A stretch of DNA of 64,000 nucleotides from Astrocystis sublimbata (GCA_022453515.1 JAJNNY010000002.1:1054001-1118000), one strand, 5' to 3'; counted from the first letter of the stretch, positions 31,418-45,384 are shown. Notes: generated from the sequence alone by a model not told the origin. A program made the numbers and translations.

Positions 31418-33527
31418 CTACTTGAGGTCTGTCTCTACAGGTTGACTCGGAATGCCAGTTGTTTCCATCACGTCCACCGGCTCCTTCAACTTCTCATCAC
31501 AGACCTCGACCTTAGGCGCATTGCCCTGTGTGCCCAGCTTAATGAACGGAGACACCACCACCCCAGCTGCCGCTAAAGCAATCGTAGTCTGAAATGTTCG
31601 GGTGTACCTGAGCATAGGATCTGCAAGCGATGCCGGCGTAGCCTCTACCGAGCTGAAAATAGCCGTCGTTATGCCAAGAGCTACGGTATTCGATAATCGA
31701 ACGAAAACGTTGAAGATACCGCCTGCTAACGACTGCTGGTGACTAGGGAGCGATTGCAGCACGTACATCTACGTTACATTAATTCAATTCTAAGATCAGA
31801 GGTATGAAAAGGGTTTCGGAACTCACATTGGCAACGTTGAATTGTAGATCGGCACCCGCCACGTTCAGCACCAGAGCTGGGAAGACGAAGGCCCAGTAAC
31901 TACTGTCGGCGCTCATGAAGGAGAACAGAATAGTCGCCCCCAGATAGCTCACGGCACCGAAGACCATCAGAAGCGTGTTGTTGACCCGATGCAGGATTTG
32001 GCCGGCAAGGACATTCCATAACAAGCCTGCAATAGCCATGGGGAGGAGTCGCACGGCAACATTCAAGGTCGACAGCTGTTGGACCTGCTGCATAAAGAAA
32101 GCAATCCAGAATCCCGTCGCTTGGAAACTCATATTGCCGAGAACAATGACTATAATGATCTAGGTAGACTATGTCAGCAAATGGGCACGCAGTTCAAATC
32201 TTCAATTGCATTTTCAGGCGTCCATACCAACCTGAAGTTCCGATCTTTCCAGATATACAGCGGCATCAGGGGTGTGGGGAAGACCTTTTCCCAGAAAACG
32301 AAGGCCACCAGGAGCAGTATGCCAACGACAATCAGCGCTATAACGTGAGCTGCTGACCAGCCATCTTGAGGCCCCAATCTGCACATTTATCTTTAGCGCC
32401 ACCGTTACGCCAGATTCAGAAAACAGACCACTCACGTCAAACCAGCAGTAAACATCCCCGTTCCCAAGATAGTCAGGACTGTGCCCAAGTAATCGAACTG
32501 CTTCAATGCGCCAAGTCGCTCTCTTAAAGGGGCCTTTTCAAACGTCTCCACGTTCGGCACAGCCCAGAATGCAAAGCCGGTAAAGGCAGCCCAGATGATT
32601 GCTAACAGGATGAAGGCGGCTCGCCAGTTAAACAGCTGCGTCGCGACACCGCACAAGATCGTACCGAATACAAATCCTAAGGGGTTTCCCGCGCTGAAAG
32701 AAGAGAAGGCGGCGTTCTTGCGTTTAGAGGGCGTTGCGTATGCGGCTCCTAAGATCCCAATTGCTGGTGGCACAACCATGGCCGCGGGTATACCCAGAAC
32801 TAGATAGAGCATAGACGATTAGTCGTGGTCCCTTGAAAACATATCCTGGAATATTTGCAAAATTCCTAAATGCAAACTCGACCCGACCATGGAGACTGTC
32901 GAATCTCTAAGGTCTCAGAGATTTAGTTGTCAATGAATATGGCTACTGCACTTACCACCACACACAATCAGCAGCCAGAAAGGATTTTGCGCAAACGCCA
33001 CGACGAGCGAGAAGAGACTAAATCCAGCCATTCCCGTGATAAGCATTGCCTTGCGGTCTGTTAAGTCGGCCAATTGGCCAAGCGCCAGCTGGAAAGCTCC
33101 TGCGACCAATCTATACAAAACCCAACGAGTTAGCCAACCTCACAAGCACCAGCCAATACGTAGGAACCACTCACGAAGTCGAAGCACTGATCCACGAGAT
33201 CTGACCCTGCGTCATATTCAAATCCATCGACACCGGGACCGTAATGATCAGCGCCGTGCCCGCAAGGAAAGCCGACGAGGCCGTCGCCACCGTGGCCTGC
33301 AGAACAAAGGCGATCTCCTGGAACGTGCTCTTGAAGCACTCGGGCCGGTCTCCGAAGCTCGTCTTGATCCTCTTAAGCTTCGACATGCCGGCCTCCTTGT
33401 TGTCACTGCCGGCCCCCGCCGATGCCAGGTTTTCCTCGTCCATTTCCATGGCGGAGTCCCTGGGTGAGTTCAGCGATCCCGTTTCGGGTCCCTTCTCGGG
33501 GCTTTCACCCGCTTGCCGTGAAGACAT
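31418..33527 (-). CDS. MFS transporter, DHA2-like (14-TM drug:H+ antiporter type)
   Basis: Six exons are inferred in gene order: 33527-33175, 33110-32956, 32799-32436, 32378-32228, 32159-31827 and 31768-31418, giving 568 residues with the frame intact. After a hydrophilic, Ser/Glu-rich N-terminus of about 60 residues come numerous hydrophobic segments. Motif A appears as GQLADLTDRKAML between segments 2 and 3. The later NWRAAFILLAIIW is typical of the DHA2/aminotriazole-resistance group, as is the short central loop without a long insertion. The C-terminus is hydrophilic (about 40 residues). It likely exports small toxic compounds across the plasma membrane; the substrate is unknown. The start at 33527 is the first ATG in frame; a longer form from an upstream exon is possible. 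All five introns are 51-156 nt with GT-AG ends. Confidence 0.85.
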
Positions 33528-34547
33528 CTCCGTGATGCCTCGAAACTGGTCTTCAGGGATTTGCCGTATTGAAGCCACGCGGCTCCGGGACGCAGGAATA
33601 TGGTCAAGCACGCAATATACAATGTTATGTTGGTTTCTTTGAATAAAGAGGCTAGTCCCGATGTGGTGGCTGCTTCTAGGACAAGAGTCTCATGGGGGGA
33701 AAAAACCTGTGGGACCCTGTGCACAATACAAAACACAATATAAAAAAGTTCTTATTTCTTTTTTATTTCTTGCATGAAGAAGCTGGTTCGGGTACCATTA
33801 ATAAGGCTTAGCAATCAAGAAACTGCCCAGCGACAAACTAACGGTGAACGCTCCCGTCTATACATAGATGGACAAAGTGGGTGCTTAACGCCGGACGCGG
33901 GGCGCGAATCGGAATTGTGTAAGGAGACCGACAATTACGACCGAGGGGCCAGCCAGGGTTGCTCATTGTGCATCCTCCCTTTCCTTAGGTATGTAGGTAA
34001 GTCTAACTTAGGTAGTTGCCTAGGTAAGTGACTGAATTCAGGTAGGCGGTCAATGAGAGTACCTACCTCGAGGCTAGGTATGCAATATGTCATCTTTCCC
34101 TGGGGAAAGAATTGCTGCGATGTCGCTCCCAAATTGCCGAAGTAAGCGGTATCTACTTCCGCTTCCGCTTCCGCTTCCGAAACGCCACTTCCGATCCGTC
34201 GGATAAGATCCGCTACCTCAAGTGTTGGGCCAAGAAAGATGTGGCAGGCAGAATGTGTTCAAATGTCATTAGAAAGATACCTAGGTACCAATTCATGGCT
34301 TGATAAAATCAGTAGGAAGTATCATGATGTATTGGATTGCCTGTCGCCTCCTACGTTCGCGTCAACAAATTCAGCCATAGACGAAATCCAAAAGAGACGA
34401 TTAAATAAAAGACAAGCAGTCAATGGACTTGAAAGTGCAGCACTGCATGATAGTCCAAGATGAAGGAAAACCTCCTTCGTTATTTGTTTTATTTAGGTAT
34501 ATTATCTAGTGATACTGTTTCTCGTGAGACTCTTCAACAATACACCA
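33528..34547. other. Intergenic region with simple repeats
   Basis: There is 1 kb between MFS start and aldolase end, with no gene. It holds a dense block of TAGGTA/TACCTA elements (33985-34080) and a CTTCCG repeat. Confidence 0.5.
34156..34180. repeat. Hexanucleotide microsatellite (CTTCCG)4
   Basis: Four tandem copies of CTTCCG lie in non-coding DNA. The unit length would preserve frame in a coding region, but no gene covers it. Confidence 0.85.
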
Positions 34548-35557
34548 TTAAGGATCCAACTCATTGACATAGAAGGGATTCGTTCTGACATCATGCCACC
34601 AGAGGTCCCACGATCGCTTTGTATGCTGAGACAACGACAACCAGGTATCGTGAGCTTCCTGCGGGGAGAGGTAACCGATTTTGGGTGAAGGGCTAGTTCC
34701 TGCAAGTCCTCCTTCATACGCACCTTTATCCGTCACTGCTTGCGACTGGATATCTGCATTGATAACCGTGTAGTGGGACTGGAACACGGCGTTCTCAATA
34801 CTGGTGGCACACGTCGTGAAGCCATGGTTCATCATCAAAGTGACACTGTAGTCAGGATAGCCCTCGGACGAACCATTTGCATTGGTAAATTCCCCAGCAA
34901 GCGCCGCGCCGAGGTCTATGTTGTTGACGAGAAGATCCTGAGTGGTGTCGGGGGTGTAATATTTGGTGATATTATAGATGGGCACATGTGGGCCTAGGAT
35001 CGCCGGCGATACTTAGCTGCGAATAATTCACGGGTTTAAAATGGAGGAGTAGAGCACATACCTAAAAAACCAGCCGTGTGAACTATAGCTCTCAAAGGGA
35101 CCTTGTTGATGCCATACGGAATCACGGCAGACGCGTGGCTGTGCACTACGGCGTTGATACCGGCATATCGCTTGTATATCTCGCTGTGTATATAGCGCTC
35201 GATGTAGCCGCTCGGAGACTCAAGGCGAACCGGTTCTGCGTCGGACACACTGTACTCTACTACATCGTCTCCTGACCTGACGAGGGCCGGTGCTATATCG
35301 CGAGCCAGGACTTTAACCAGGAATCAGTTATTGCCTTTCAGAACGAAAGACAATTTTATGCTGCGGGAAGTTCGCAGGAGCACATATATGCCAGAAGGGG
35401 GTATCAACGGCTTCAGGAACTACATACAGAAAGTTGACGCGTTGTTTGGGTTCCGCACCGAGAGGTGGCCGTAGGCGTCGATCACGCCATTGTTGTGTAA
35501 GATATGTTGGGCGTCGATGAAGGTAATTAGGAGCTGAGCTATGTTTTTTGCGATCAT
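34548..35557 (-). CDS. Class II aldolase/adducin-domain protein
   Basis: Three exons are inferred in gene order: 35557-35428, 35310-35062 and 34993-34548, giving 274 residues. The order of motifs fits the family: DAQHILHNNGVIDAYGHLSVR at the N-terminus, FLARDIAPALV, GDDVVEY, the IHSEIYKRY segment with the catalytic-type Glu87, VVHSHASAV with zinc ligands His100 and His102, and MMNHGFTT with the third zinc His183. All four active-site residues of the L-fuculose-phosphate aldolase type are thus present, so a metal-dependent enzyme is likely. Intron 1 was placed so that F-F-L-A-R joins in frame; other acceptors give stops. The substrate cannot be told; fungal members are mostly uncharacterised. 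Its neighbour, the MFS transporter on the same strand 1 kb away, might share a pathway, but nothing proves this. Confidence 0.82.
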
Positions 35558-36096
35558 CTTGGGATAAAGCGGACAAAGGTGCACTTGTATCGGATGAAAA
35601 TATTGCAGTACGACAAATATTCAGGTTCCAAAATTCCGAGCTCGGGAAGAATGTGTGGTTGGGAGAGAGGTGAAAAGCCAGTGTTGCGGGGTTGGTTTGT
35701 TGACATTTATAGACGAAGAGACTACCTACTAGGTAAGTAGGTAAGGTAGGTTGGGATGGAGTAGATGCCATCCATGGGCATTATGTCAAGGGTCGTCATT
35801 GGCACTTTCCTCCGTACCTGAACCCGATTCGAGAGGGCAAGTACAGAGCTTGCGCGGAAAGCCCTCGTCCCTACTGTGTAGGTAGATTGTCACGTCAAGC
35901 GACTCCAGCGCTAACTGTGTACCTACCTACCTACTTAGAGGAGGTAGCACATGCGTGGATTTACCGGCGTAGGAGCGCATGGTGGCTGGATGGCTGGTAT
36001 GCAACCCCCCAACTCAACTCGATCGAGTAAATGGAATGTGACAGGTATGATAACAACTTGGAACAGTCGTTGGATTTATTGAACATGAACACCCCG
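35558..36096. other. Intergenic region, TACCTA-rich
   Basis: This lies between the aldolase start and the Utp21 end. It includes CTACCTACTAGGTAAGTAGGTAAGGTAGG at about 35725-35755, plus TACCTACCTACCTACTTAG at 35920. No gene is seen. Confidence 0.5.
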
Positions 36097-39000
36097 CTAC
36101 GTCCTCGGGCTCCTCAAAAAGCTAACTACACCACCACAATAGCCCACCAGATTGTCAAGTCTACTGCATTCGTCGGCCTGATGTTGCTTCCACTCTCTGA
36201 GCGCACCCATAAGAACATCGCTCTCGAGTATGATATCAAAATGTAAACGTAGAAAGACCGTCATCCACGCTTGGGTAAGCTCATAGTCTCGTCTTGCCTT
36301 GAGACGACTTGTTAAGGCTCTGATGAAGTGCAGTAACTCGTTCGAGTCTTCACTGTCACCAGGCGAAAGCGACCTGAGCTCAAGGTCGGCAGTAGCGGGC
36401 GCAAGAGCCTTCAAGTGCTCGATAAAATCGTCATCTGTCATGGGAGTCAGCATATGTACAGCAACGTACGGTTGAGGAATAATCATCTTACAATTTCCAC
36501 TGGCAGCCCCAGTCCGTAGGCTACCCGAGAATGCCTGTTCCATCTTGCTCTGATCAAATTTCGTAATCCTTGATTCATTTTGGCTATCGTCTGGTTTGCC
36601 AGCGATGGCATTGTGGATGGTAGATGGTGCTCCATTCGTGGATGGTAGAAAGAACGGGGCCTTTTCGGGAGCTTTTGGCGCTTCTTTTGGTTTGTTTCTT
36701 TTCTTGATAAGGTCGAGATGCAGCAACGTTTGCCATCTGCTCCTTGGAACCAAACTCAGCGTCATCATGTCAGCACTGAGTTGATCAAGGCTCGGTGCAG
36801 TGACCTCCTCCTCATCTTCCTCGCCGCCTTCCTCCTGGAATGCCGCTTCTAGAAGTCCTTGACCACCCTCTCCTGATGCGGTGGGGCCAGCTACTTGCTG
36901 GAGACTACTTTCCGATATTTGTCTCGTTGGCACATGCGTGAAGAGGCTCCTATTAGTCCATATATTTACGCCGAGCTCGCCCTCGGACGCTGCAGCGAGA
37001 TATTCTCCCGTGCTGGAAAACGCCAAAGCAGTGCAAGGTTTCTCGAGCCGGATTGCGTCGATGAGATGGCTTGTAGGCAGATCCCAGACCCTTATGATGG
37101 AGTCTTGAGACGCCGCCACGATCCAGCGCCCGTCGCTAGAGAATATGAAATCATTGATTGTTCCTTGACAGCCCCAGAGCTCACGAATAGTCTGTCTTGT
37201 TTCGATGTCTACTACACGGATAGACCCGTCATCGCATGAAAAGGCTATCAGATCGCTCGCAGCATGGTACCGGCAACCAGTAATTGCAGTCATTGGAGCC
37301 CAATTGATTTCGTTGAGCAGATTGCCCGTCAAAAACTCCCAGAACTTGACTTTGCCGTCGAGTGAACAACTAACCACAAGATGATTCATTGCATCGACGA
37401 CAATCCCAGTTACCGCTTTTGTATGTTTGCCTGTCCCTGGGAGAAATTTCGAGGCCACACGAGCTTGAAGCTGTACAACGGTGTCTGCCTGACGGGCTTG
37501 CTGCATCTTCACCTGCCTAGCTTGTGCCGGTGTCAGTCTGGAAGGAAAGTGCTGTCTGTGAAGGCCTGATTGCAAATTGAACATGTCGATTGATCCACCA
37601 ACAGACCCAAGAACAGCAAATGTCCCACACGAGCTCATCGTGACTGTTGACACATTTGCACCATCACCAGTTTGAAATGCCCACCTTCCCGCACGTTTAC
37701 GTCCCCAGAACCATGTTCGTACAAAGGGGTCATCTTTGTGAGCAGTGACAACGCTTTCCCAGCCGGTCGCACCACTGATCTCGGCGTTTAGAGACTTCTT
37801 AGGGTTCCGCGTCTTCTGCCACATTGGCTGCTTGCCTGGTATAGCACCCATGCCTCCATCTCTGTTTAGAGAGCAGGCAATGCAGGTTATTTCGGGGGCC
37901 TTGAGATCATCAAGAGTGGTGGTAGGACCATGGCTGAGAGCTTGCGTTGCCAGAATTCCAGCCTTCTTTGCTTTCTTGCGTATGTTGCCTTGGCTCAGCT
38001 CAGTGCTTTGTCCATCACGGCGGAGACTCCATCCCCAAAGACTCCTGTCTTTTCCGCCGCTCAGAAGCCATTTGTTGCCTCCCTCGGCACCATCAAAGTC
38101 GGAAGGCAGGAAGCGAAGGGAAGTGACAGGCGCAGCATGGCCGCTACGGGTATGAAGTATTCTTGGTACAGGCGAAAAGGGAGTCTCGTCAAAGATCCAG
38201 GTTTTGAGCGAGTTGTCTCGGCCACTCGTGACGATCACGGGTTGGCCTGCCAAAAACTTGATCTTACTGACACCGCCGCGGACTTTGGTGCCGTCATGAG
38301 TTGGTGGATTATGAGCACTTCTCAAGGTACCCATTACTCTACCACCTTCATTGAGATCCCAGAACGTGATATCGCCGCTCTGATCAGTCGCAGTTGCCAT
38401 TACACCGTCCTTACGACCGTCTTGTCCAGCACCCATTCCGTCTGTTCGGAAACAAATGCTTGTCACAGCAGCATCTTCTGTCCCGGCATTGAGCTGAATT
38501 ACGATCTTATCCGAGAGTATATTCCTGATGGCCAGTGGACCTCCCGCATAAGCAATGGCCATGAGCGACAGCGCGGGTGACGGCTGCATGCAGGTAACGG
38601 CACCGCAGTTGGGCGAAGGGGGCAGGAGGGTGTAAATGAGCTTTCCTGTTGAAACGTTCCATATCTCTACCCAGCCATCGCGTCGTCCAGCGAATATCTT
38701 GTTCAGATAGGTGGGCATTGTGCATATGCCGCCGGTAAGCTCATTGTCGCCCTTCCGGGCGGCCATGGTAAAGAGGGTGGTGTAGTGCCCCAGCGTCGCC
38801 GTCTTCCAGACTTCTATCCTCGTGACGGAGCACGCCACTATCCAAGAACCAAAAATGAGGATTTGTGTTATGGGCTGTTGCAAATCGGACGGAAGCTCCA
38901 AGTCGCCAACTTTCTTTCCACGCTGGAATATCCAGATACCTTGGGAGGCCCCAACACCTCGGTCGCCCCATGCTGCGAAAACCTTGTCCTTCCAGGCATG

Positions 39001-39354
39001 TGTAGCAGTGATCTCGAAAGGCGTCTGAGGTCGTGTCAGGAACACGAGGTTGAGCCCGCGCCTTAGGTCATACGTCTGTAAGGATCGGCCAACGGAGGTC
39101 GTGACTTGGAATGTGGTCTTGCCGAGGGGGATCGAGGTGAAAGGCACGTCAGTGGGAGACACTAGACCCACGGTCTACGGGTCGCGGTTAGCATAGTCTT
39201 CTATGCTACGCAGAAGACTCGATACATAGCAACATACTCGATAGGGCGCAAATACGCGGGAGCGCTGCTGCTGGGTAGGCGTAGCCGTGGCTTTCGCGAC
39301 AGAGGTGACCTTCTGGCGCTTGGCCAGGGGCCCGTCCTGCTCGGAGTGCGGCAT
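36097..39354 (-). CDS. utp21: U3 snoRNP protein Utp21 (WDR36 homologue)
   Basis: Two exons (39354-39238 and 39174-36097) give 1064 residues. The protein is a subunit of the UTP-B subcomplex of the small-subunit processome, needed in the nucleolus for early cleavage of 18S pre-rRNA. The N-terminal 40 residues are basic (AKRQKVTSVAK). Two consecutive WD40 propellers fill about residues 45-780, with repeats ending in GDITFWDLNE, VTSGRDNSLKTWIFD, VVSCSLDGKVKFWEF and AASQDSIIRVWDLP. An acidic patch (about 816-830) precedes the Utp21-specific C-terminal domain (about 831-1064), which includes FIEHLKALAPATADLELRSL. The first intron is 63 nt and splits directly after FAPYR. Length and domain order match yeast and human members. 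It is divergent from the Vip1 gene. Confidence 0.95.
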
Positions 39355-40578
39355 CGTCAGGTCTAGTCTCGTCTCGTCGAATGGTGCGCGTTTCTTCCCG
39401 CCTCCTATTGCGTGTCGTCGTAATTGTTCTGCTATTGAGGATGCGCATACATGATCTTGAGGGTCTTGGACAACCTGCACTTGGTTTGCCTGGGGGAGAA
39501 ATCGCGGCGTTTTCGAAGGGCTATGCTATGGCAGCAGTAGAACCCACGTCAGTAGAGTTGTGTGTTGCGGCAACTGAGCAACGGTGAGGCTTGGAAATGA
39601 ATGTCTTGGGTATACAACATCAAGAACGATCAAATGTTCAAATGTTCTTGGGAACTTTTTTTGGTGGAGTCTTCCTCAATCCGCACCAGTGCAGCCAATC
39701 AAGAGCTCTCGAGCTCACGAAGCGCGGGATGCAGCCCCTCCAACCATCTGATACCTGCGACTTACCCGGATAGGTAAGTACCTACCACCTATCTCGAGCA
39801 CCTGAGGCTACCGGAACGCTGCAACCTCCAGCTTGCAGTGGACTTGAAGAACTTTTATTTTAGTCTTTCTTCTTTCAGCATCACGATGATGCATGCAGGA
39901 CAACCCATACTCCGAGAGGTACTACGGTATGTATCGTCTTACCAACACAACACTTTTTGTCATGCTTGGATGCTTGGTTGCTCTGTCATCAAGTAGAAGT
40001 ACCTGCATGCCTGTGTTTGACTCCTCACTCCCAATGTAATTGATCTGAGATCTGCGTCCCAGTTACGTACTTAGGTATCTACGTAAGATAGATACATGTA
40101 CATAGCGCAGCAAAACACACAATATTCGTACCTAATGTAGTTTAGAGGCTCCGGCTGATTTTAGTACAGTAGATGTCTTCAACTAGCCTGCACCTAGGGG
40201 TACTAGCAGTGTCCATTATCGCAGACTCGCAGTGCAGATAGCGAGTCATGTATTGTATTCCGACATACATGTACCTACAGGATCAAGTAAGTACATAGTC
40301 TTTATTTGCGCATTGTAATCCAGTCATCCACCTATCGTTACTACCTAATCGCCCAGAGGCAAATGTGTGCACGGATCTATCCTGTGATTGTGTCACTGCG
40401 TTGAGACAGCCTGGCTCGCCTGGAGACATCATCGCTTGGTTGACTTACAGCCTCGGGCGCAGGCAGTTTAGCGGGGTCGAACCGGCGTAATAGGTAGTGA
40501 TTGATCGTTGAGGCAAACTGGAAGGTTCAAGGTCAAGGTTGGAACTGCCCAGTGTACAGAAGCTGTGGCCCCCCGAGA
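39355..40578. other. Divergent promoter region Utp21 / Vip1
   Basis: There are 1.2 kb between divergent starts. They contain many TAGGTA/TACCTA and ATACATGTA-like elements at 39770-40300. No gene is seen. Confidence 0.5.
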
Positions 40579-43500
40579 ATGGAGGCAAATTCAGACCCAG
40601 CCCACACAGGCTGGCCCACCGACAGACTCTGTCCTTCCTCTTCCACTTCTTCTTTTGTTCGGGATCTTGCTCCCAACAACAACAACAATAACAGCCGAAG
40701 CCGAAGCAGAAGTAGGAGAAATAGCGAAGCAGGCCAGCGCTGTGGTGCAAGCCCCAACCAACAACAGCCGCTGAACTCCGAGTTGGGCGGCAGCAAACGT
40801 GCCTCTGTCTCGTCGGTTTTCTCGTTGGCATCGGCATCGGCCTACGGTGTGGCCAGCTCGGCCGTGTCCTCCGCTGCCGGCTCCGACAGCGGCACTGTGC
40901 AGCGTTCCATCCCCATCCCCAGCCACGCCGCCATGGCTTCATCGGGCAAGGGTCTGGACCCCGTTCCGGGGCAGTCAGACGCCGGCGTCTCCAACATCAC
41001 TGTCACCACCTCCTCGGCTCCCACCACCCAGTCCACCCCTGGCAGCGGTCCGCAATTGACGTCGCAGAGCACCCATCAATCCAACACCATCGACCTGGTC
41101 AAGCGCAATCCCGCTCCGCCACCAACCCACGCTTCTGTCCCTCGCTCCCAGCCGAACAGGGAGCGCAGCAGGGCGAAGCGTCGCTTCAGCGGCAGCACTG
41201 CGACTAGTACTCACAGCCAGAGCAGCGACAGAGGCCCCCAGCCAAGGGAAAAAGAAGAGGCGAAGCCGGCGCCCTGGGGCATCATCGGCGTCTGTGCCCT
41301 CGACTCGAAAGCGCGGAGTAAGCCCAGCAGGAATATACTCAACCGCATCATCGCCAACCGGGACTTTGACGTTGTTGTTTTCGGAGACAAGACGATTTTA
41401 GATGAAGGTACGTCACGTCACGTGCACCTTGCAAATTGAATCTGTTCTCGCATTCTGACATCAGTCCTGACAGGTGTGGAGAACTGGCCAATATGCGATT
41501 ATCTGATATCGTTTTATTCCGATGGCTTTCCGCTCGATAAAGCCATTGCCTACGTCAAGGCCCGGAAGCCTTTTTGCGTTAACGATGTCCCCATGCAAAA
41601 GATCCTGTGGGACAGGCGACTGTGTCTCCGCATGCTGGACAGGATCAACGTCCCGACACCCCAGCGAATTGAAGTGAACCGTGATGGTGGACCAGGCTTA
41701 CTCACCCCCGAGGTCGCGAAGCACGCCAAGGAAGTTTCAGGCATTGATCTTGAGGCCGCAGACTTTGAGCAGTACTCCGCTCCCAGGAAGGTGGAGATGC
41801 TCGATGACGGTGATATCCTCAGCGTTGACGGTACATTGTTAAAGAAACCCTTTGTCGAGAAGCCGACCAGTGGCGAAGACCACAACATCATAATATATTT
41901 CCCACATTCCGATGGAGGCGGTGCACGCAAGCTCTTCAGGAAAATTGGCAACAAGAGCTCCGAGTTTGTTCCCGATCTTGTTACTCCCCGAGCAATTACC
42001 GAGCCCGACGGCAGCTTTATATACGAGAAGTTTATGCGGGTTGACAATGCCGAAGACGTGAAAGCCTACACCGTTGGATCTCAGTACTGCCATGCGGAGA
42101 CCAGAAAATCGCCCGTTGTGGATGGCATCGTTCGGCGTAATACTCACGGCAAGGAGATTCGCTATGTCACTGCTTTGAGTCCCGACGAAAAGGAAATGGC
42201 AAGCAAAATTGCGAAAACATTTGGGCAGCGGGTCTGTGGATTTGACTTGCTTCGTGCAGCGGGCAAGAGCTGTGTTATTGATGTGAATGGTTGGAGTTTC
42301 GTAAAAGATAACGAAACTTACTACGACCACTGCGCCACCATACTCAAGGAGATGTTCATTAAGGAGAGGATCAAACGGGGCGGCCCAACACCACCACTCC
42401 CATCCCCTGCTTCGATGGATATGAATGATCCCTTTGCGAGGGCGATCATGGCGAGTAAAGAAAAAGAACCGCTGCCGGGTATACAACCAATCAGTCATAC
42501 GACATTGGCTGGTGCCACCGGGATGCTGTCCCCAGAAGAGCCCACAGTCGATTCAAAGCTGGATGAGAAGTCCCTGGCCGCATCCCCCATGGGGAGGTCC
42601 GAAACGAGCATCGGAAACATGGCAAGCATGGCATCCAAATTGCAAAACGGGATCGCCCATCTCACTGGCGGAGGCTCAACCTCCAACAGCGTGCCTGCTA
42701 CTGCTCCCTCGACACATCCAGCAACACCGAATAATGGATTCGAGGAGTTCAACGATTCTCAGCCTACACCGCCTCCGCCTCCGCCGAAACACTCTTGGAA
42801 ACTCAAAGGCCTGGTCTCGGTCATTCGACATGCTGACCGCACGCCGAAGCAAAAATACAAATTCACTTTTCATACTCAGCCCTTCATCGAGCTCCTCAAA
42901 GGACACCAAGAAGAAGTGCTTCTAATTGGCGAGGCAGCGCTTTCCAGCGTACTCGAAGCTGTGGATTTGGCAATCAAGCAGGGAGTTGAAGATCGCAATA
43001 AACTTAGATCTTTGCGAAATGTCCTGGTGAAGAAGGGCGGTTGGGCTGGTACGAAAGTGCAAATCAAGCCGATGTTTAGTAAACAGAAATCAGCGGAAGC
43101 AGCGTCGGGACAGACAGCTAACACTCCCGAAGAAGCTAAGACCGAATCTGTGACCCTGGGAACGCTGGCCCAGCTGCAGAGCGAAGTGAGCGCGGAAGAA
43201 AGTTTAAAGCCAGTAGTTGTCAGTGATTCTCTGAATGCTCCCAACACGGCAGGTAGTGAGAGCGAGGCGTCTCAGGACAAGACGAGACAGAGTGCTTTTC
43301 GACGCCAAGATTCGATGTCAGGCGTGACAATGTCCAAATTCACAGCGGCGGACAACAGCTTCGTCTTGGACAAGTTGCAACTCATTGTCAAGTGGGGCGG
43401 TGAACCGACGCACTCTGCTCGATATCAAGCCCAGGAACTCGCGCAGAATATGCGGAACGATTACATGTTGTTGAACCGAGATATTCTTGATGAAGTCCAC

Positions 43501-45384
43501 GTCTTTAGCAGCTCAGAACGGCGTGTCACCACGAGCGCACAGATATGGGCGGCGTCTTTCCTAGAGCAGAAAGAGCTTCCTGATGATTTCATTACAATTC
43601 GGAAGGATCTGCTTGACGATTCCAATGCAGCCAAGGACGAGATGGATAAGGTCAAAAAGAAGCTGAAGGGTTTACTGCGCAAAGATAACGAGCGCCCACC
43701 ACAGTTCGCCTGGCCCGCGGGTATGCCTGAGCCTTCCGAGGTCCAAACTCGGGTTGTTCAGTTGATGAACTTCCATCGCTATGTTATGCAGCATAATTAC
43801 AACAAGCTGTATAGCGGCGCCGTCAACTCACTGAACTCCATCAACAATCCTAGCTCGGAGAAGATTACTAGCGAGAGCTCCAGTACATCAGTAGCGTCGT
43901 CACTCTCACAGGCTAACGCCATCAGCAACATCCAGGCTCGGTGGTGTTGTGGGGAGGACGCCGAGCTCTTCAGAGAACGCTGGGAAAAGCTTTTTGCCGA
44001 GTTCTGTGATCACGAGAAAATTGATCCTAGTAAGATATCCGAGCTATATGATACCATGAAATTTGACGCTCTGCATAACCGCCAGTTTTTAGAGTGGGTG
44101 TTTACGCCACCAAAGCATATGCTGGAAGAGGAGTTTGGTATCATTCTAAACCGCGAAAGCAAGAATGCGTCTAAAGAATCCGAAGAGACTGGAAAGACGG
44201 CCGACGATAGTTCCGATAGAAGTCAGGCTGTCGGGTCGCCCCCGAGTGAGCAATTGGAGAAATCAGATTCCTCGGAACGGCCTGAGAGATCAGAGGCACA
44301 GAACGCCATGAGACGCATCTTCAGAAGGAGATCTTGGATGAAGCATGCGAGTGAGATTGCGCAGCCTGATGAATATTTCCATTTACAGAGGGGCAACAAT
44401 CGAACTAAGGCAAAAACTGACGCCCGTTTTGAACCCCTTCGAGAGCTGTATCAATTAGCAAAAGTGATGTTTGATTTCATATGCCCTCAAGAGTATGGCA
44501 TATCAGACAGTGAGAAGGTTAGTCTAGATCGATGGCTTTTGGTGCAATTCATCTAACAAAATGCAGCTCGAAATTGGACTCCTGACTTCACTCCCTCTTC
44601 TCAAAGAGATAGTCCAAGATCTCGAGGAGATGCAGGCATCAGAAGATGCTAAATCATTTTTCTATTTTACGAAGGAATCACACATTTACACGCTGCTCAA
44701 CACCATTCTCGAGGGAGGCATTGATACAAAAATCAACCGTCGCACTATTCCAGAGTTGGACTATCTTTCCCAAATCTGTTTCGAATTGTATGAGTCCGAA
44801 AACAAGGGCACGTTAGATGCACCTCTACCAGGTCAACCCGCCTTCAACTACAGTATTCGGATCACCATCAGCCCAGGGTGTCATATCTATGACCCTTTGG
44901 ATATCCAGCTGGATAGCAAACACTGTATTGGATGCGCACCAAGGCGAAGCCTTACACCCCATGGGGACTGGAAGAGGGTCATCGAGACTCTGAGAGCGAA
45001 GTTTCACCAGTAAGTTTTTCCGGCCGTCATGGCTTGTTGTCGACTGTAACGATACTCACAACAGGAAACAGGGTGAAGCTACCAAAGACGTTCTTGGCAG
45101 TCAATCTATCCGATGCTTTCACTTTCCAAGAAAAAGAGCGTCAGAATTCGGAGGTCGATGTCTTCGATAAGGATGTTCAAGATGACGAGCCTGAAGGATT
45201 GGTGATGAAGCGAGTTCAGCCGTCGCATTCTTCACCGCGCAATGTGGATGACGGTTCTATGACAGATTTTGTGCGGGACGATAGTTCTGCTATGGGAACT
45301 ATGGAGGCTCTGCCTCCGTCCACCAGGAGCACTTCCGAGTCCGGACTCGAGCAGCCTCCGAAGTCCACTGCGACTGGTCTGTAA
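40579..45384 (+). CDS. vip1: Inositol hexakisphosphate/diphosphoinositol pentakisphosphate kinase (Vip1/Asp1/PPIP5K)
   Basis: This is a bifunctional enzyme making and removing the 1-position pyrophosphate of IP7/IP8 signalling molecules, linked in fungi to phosphate sensing, polarity and microtubules. Exons 40579-41407, 41474-44517, 44567-45009 and 45072-45384 give 1542 residues. The first 230 residues are Ser/Asn/Pro-rich and poorly structured. The kinase part starts at [16 protein letters not shown] (about 234) and continues with the ATP-grasp segments [32 protein letters not shown] and [13 protein letters not shown]. The histidine acid phosphatase part has the catalytic RHADRTP at residues 728-734 and the second-His motif SPGCHIYDP (His1397) before [18 protein letters not shown]. 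Several Ser/Glu-rich insertions interrupt the phosphatase domain, as in other fungi. The start is the first in-frame ATG after a stop-free leader, so a few upstream residues are uncertain. Confidence 0.94.
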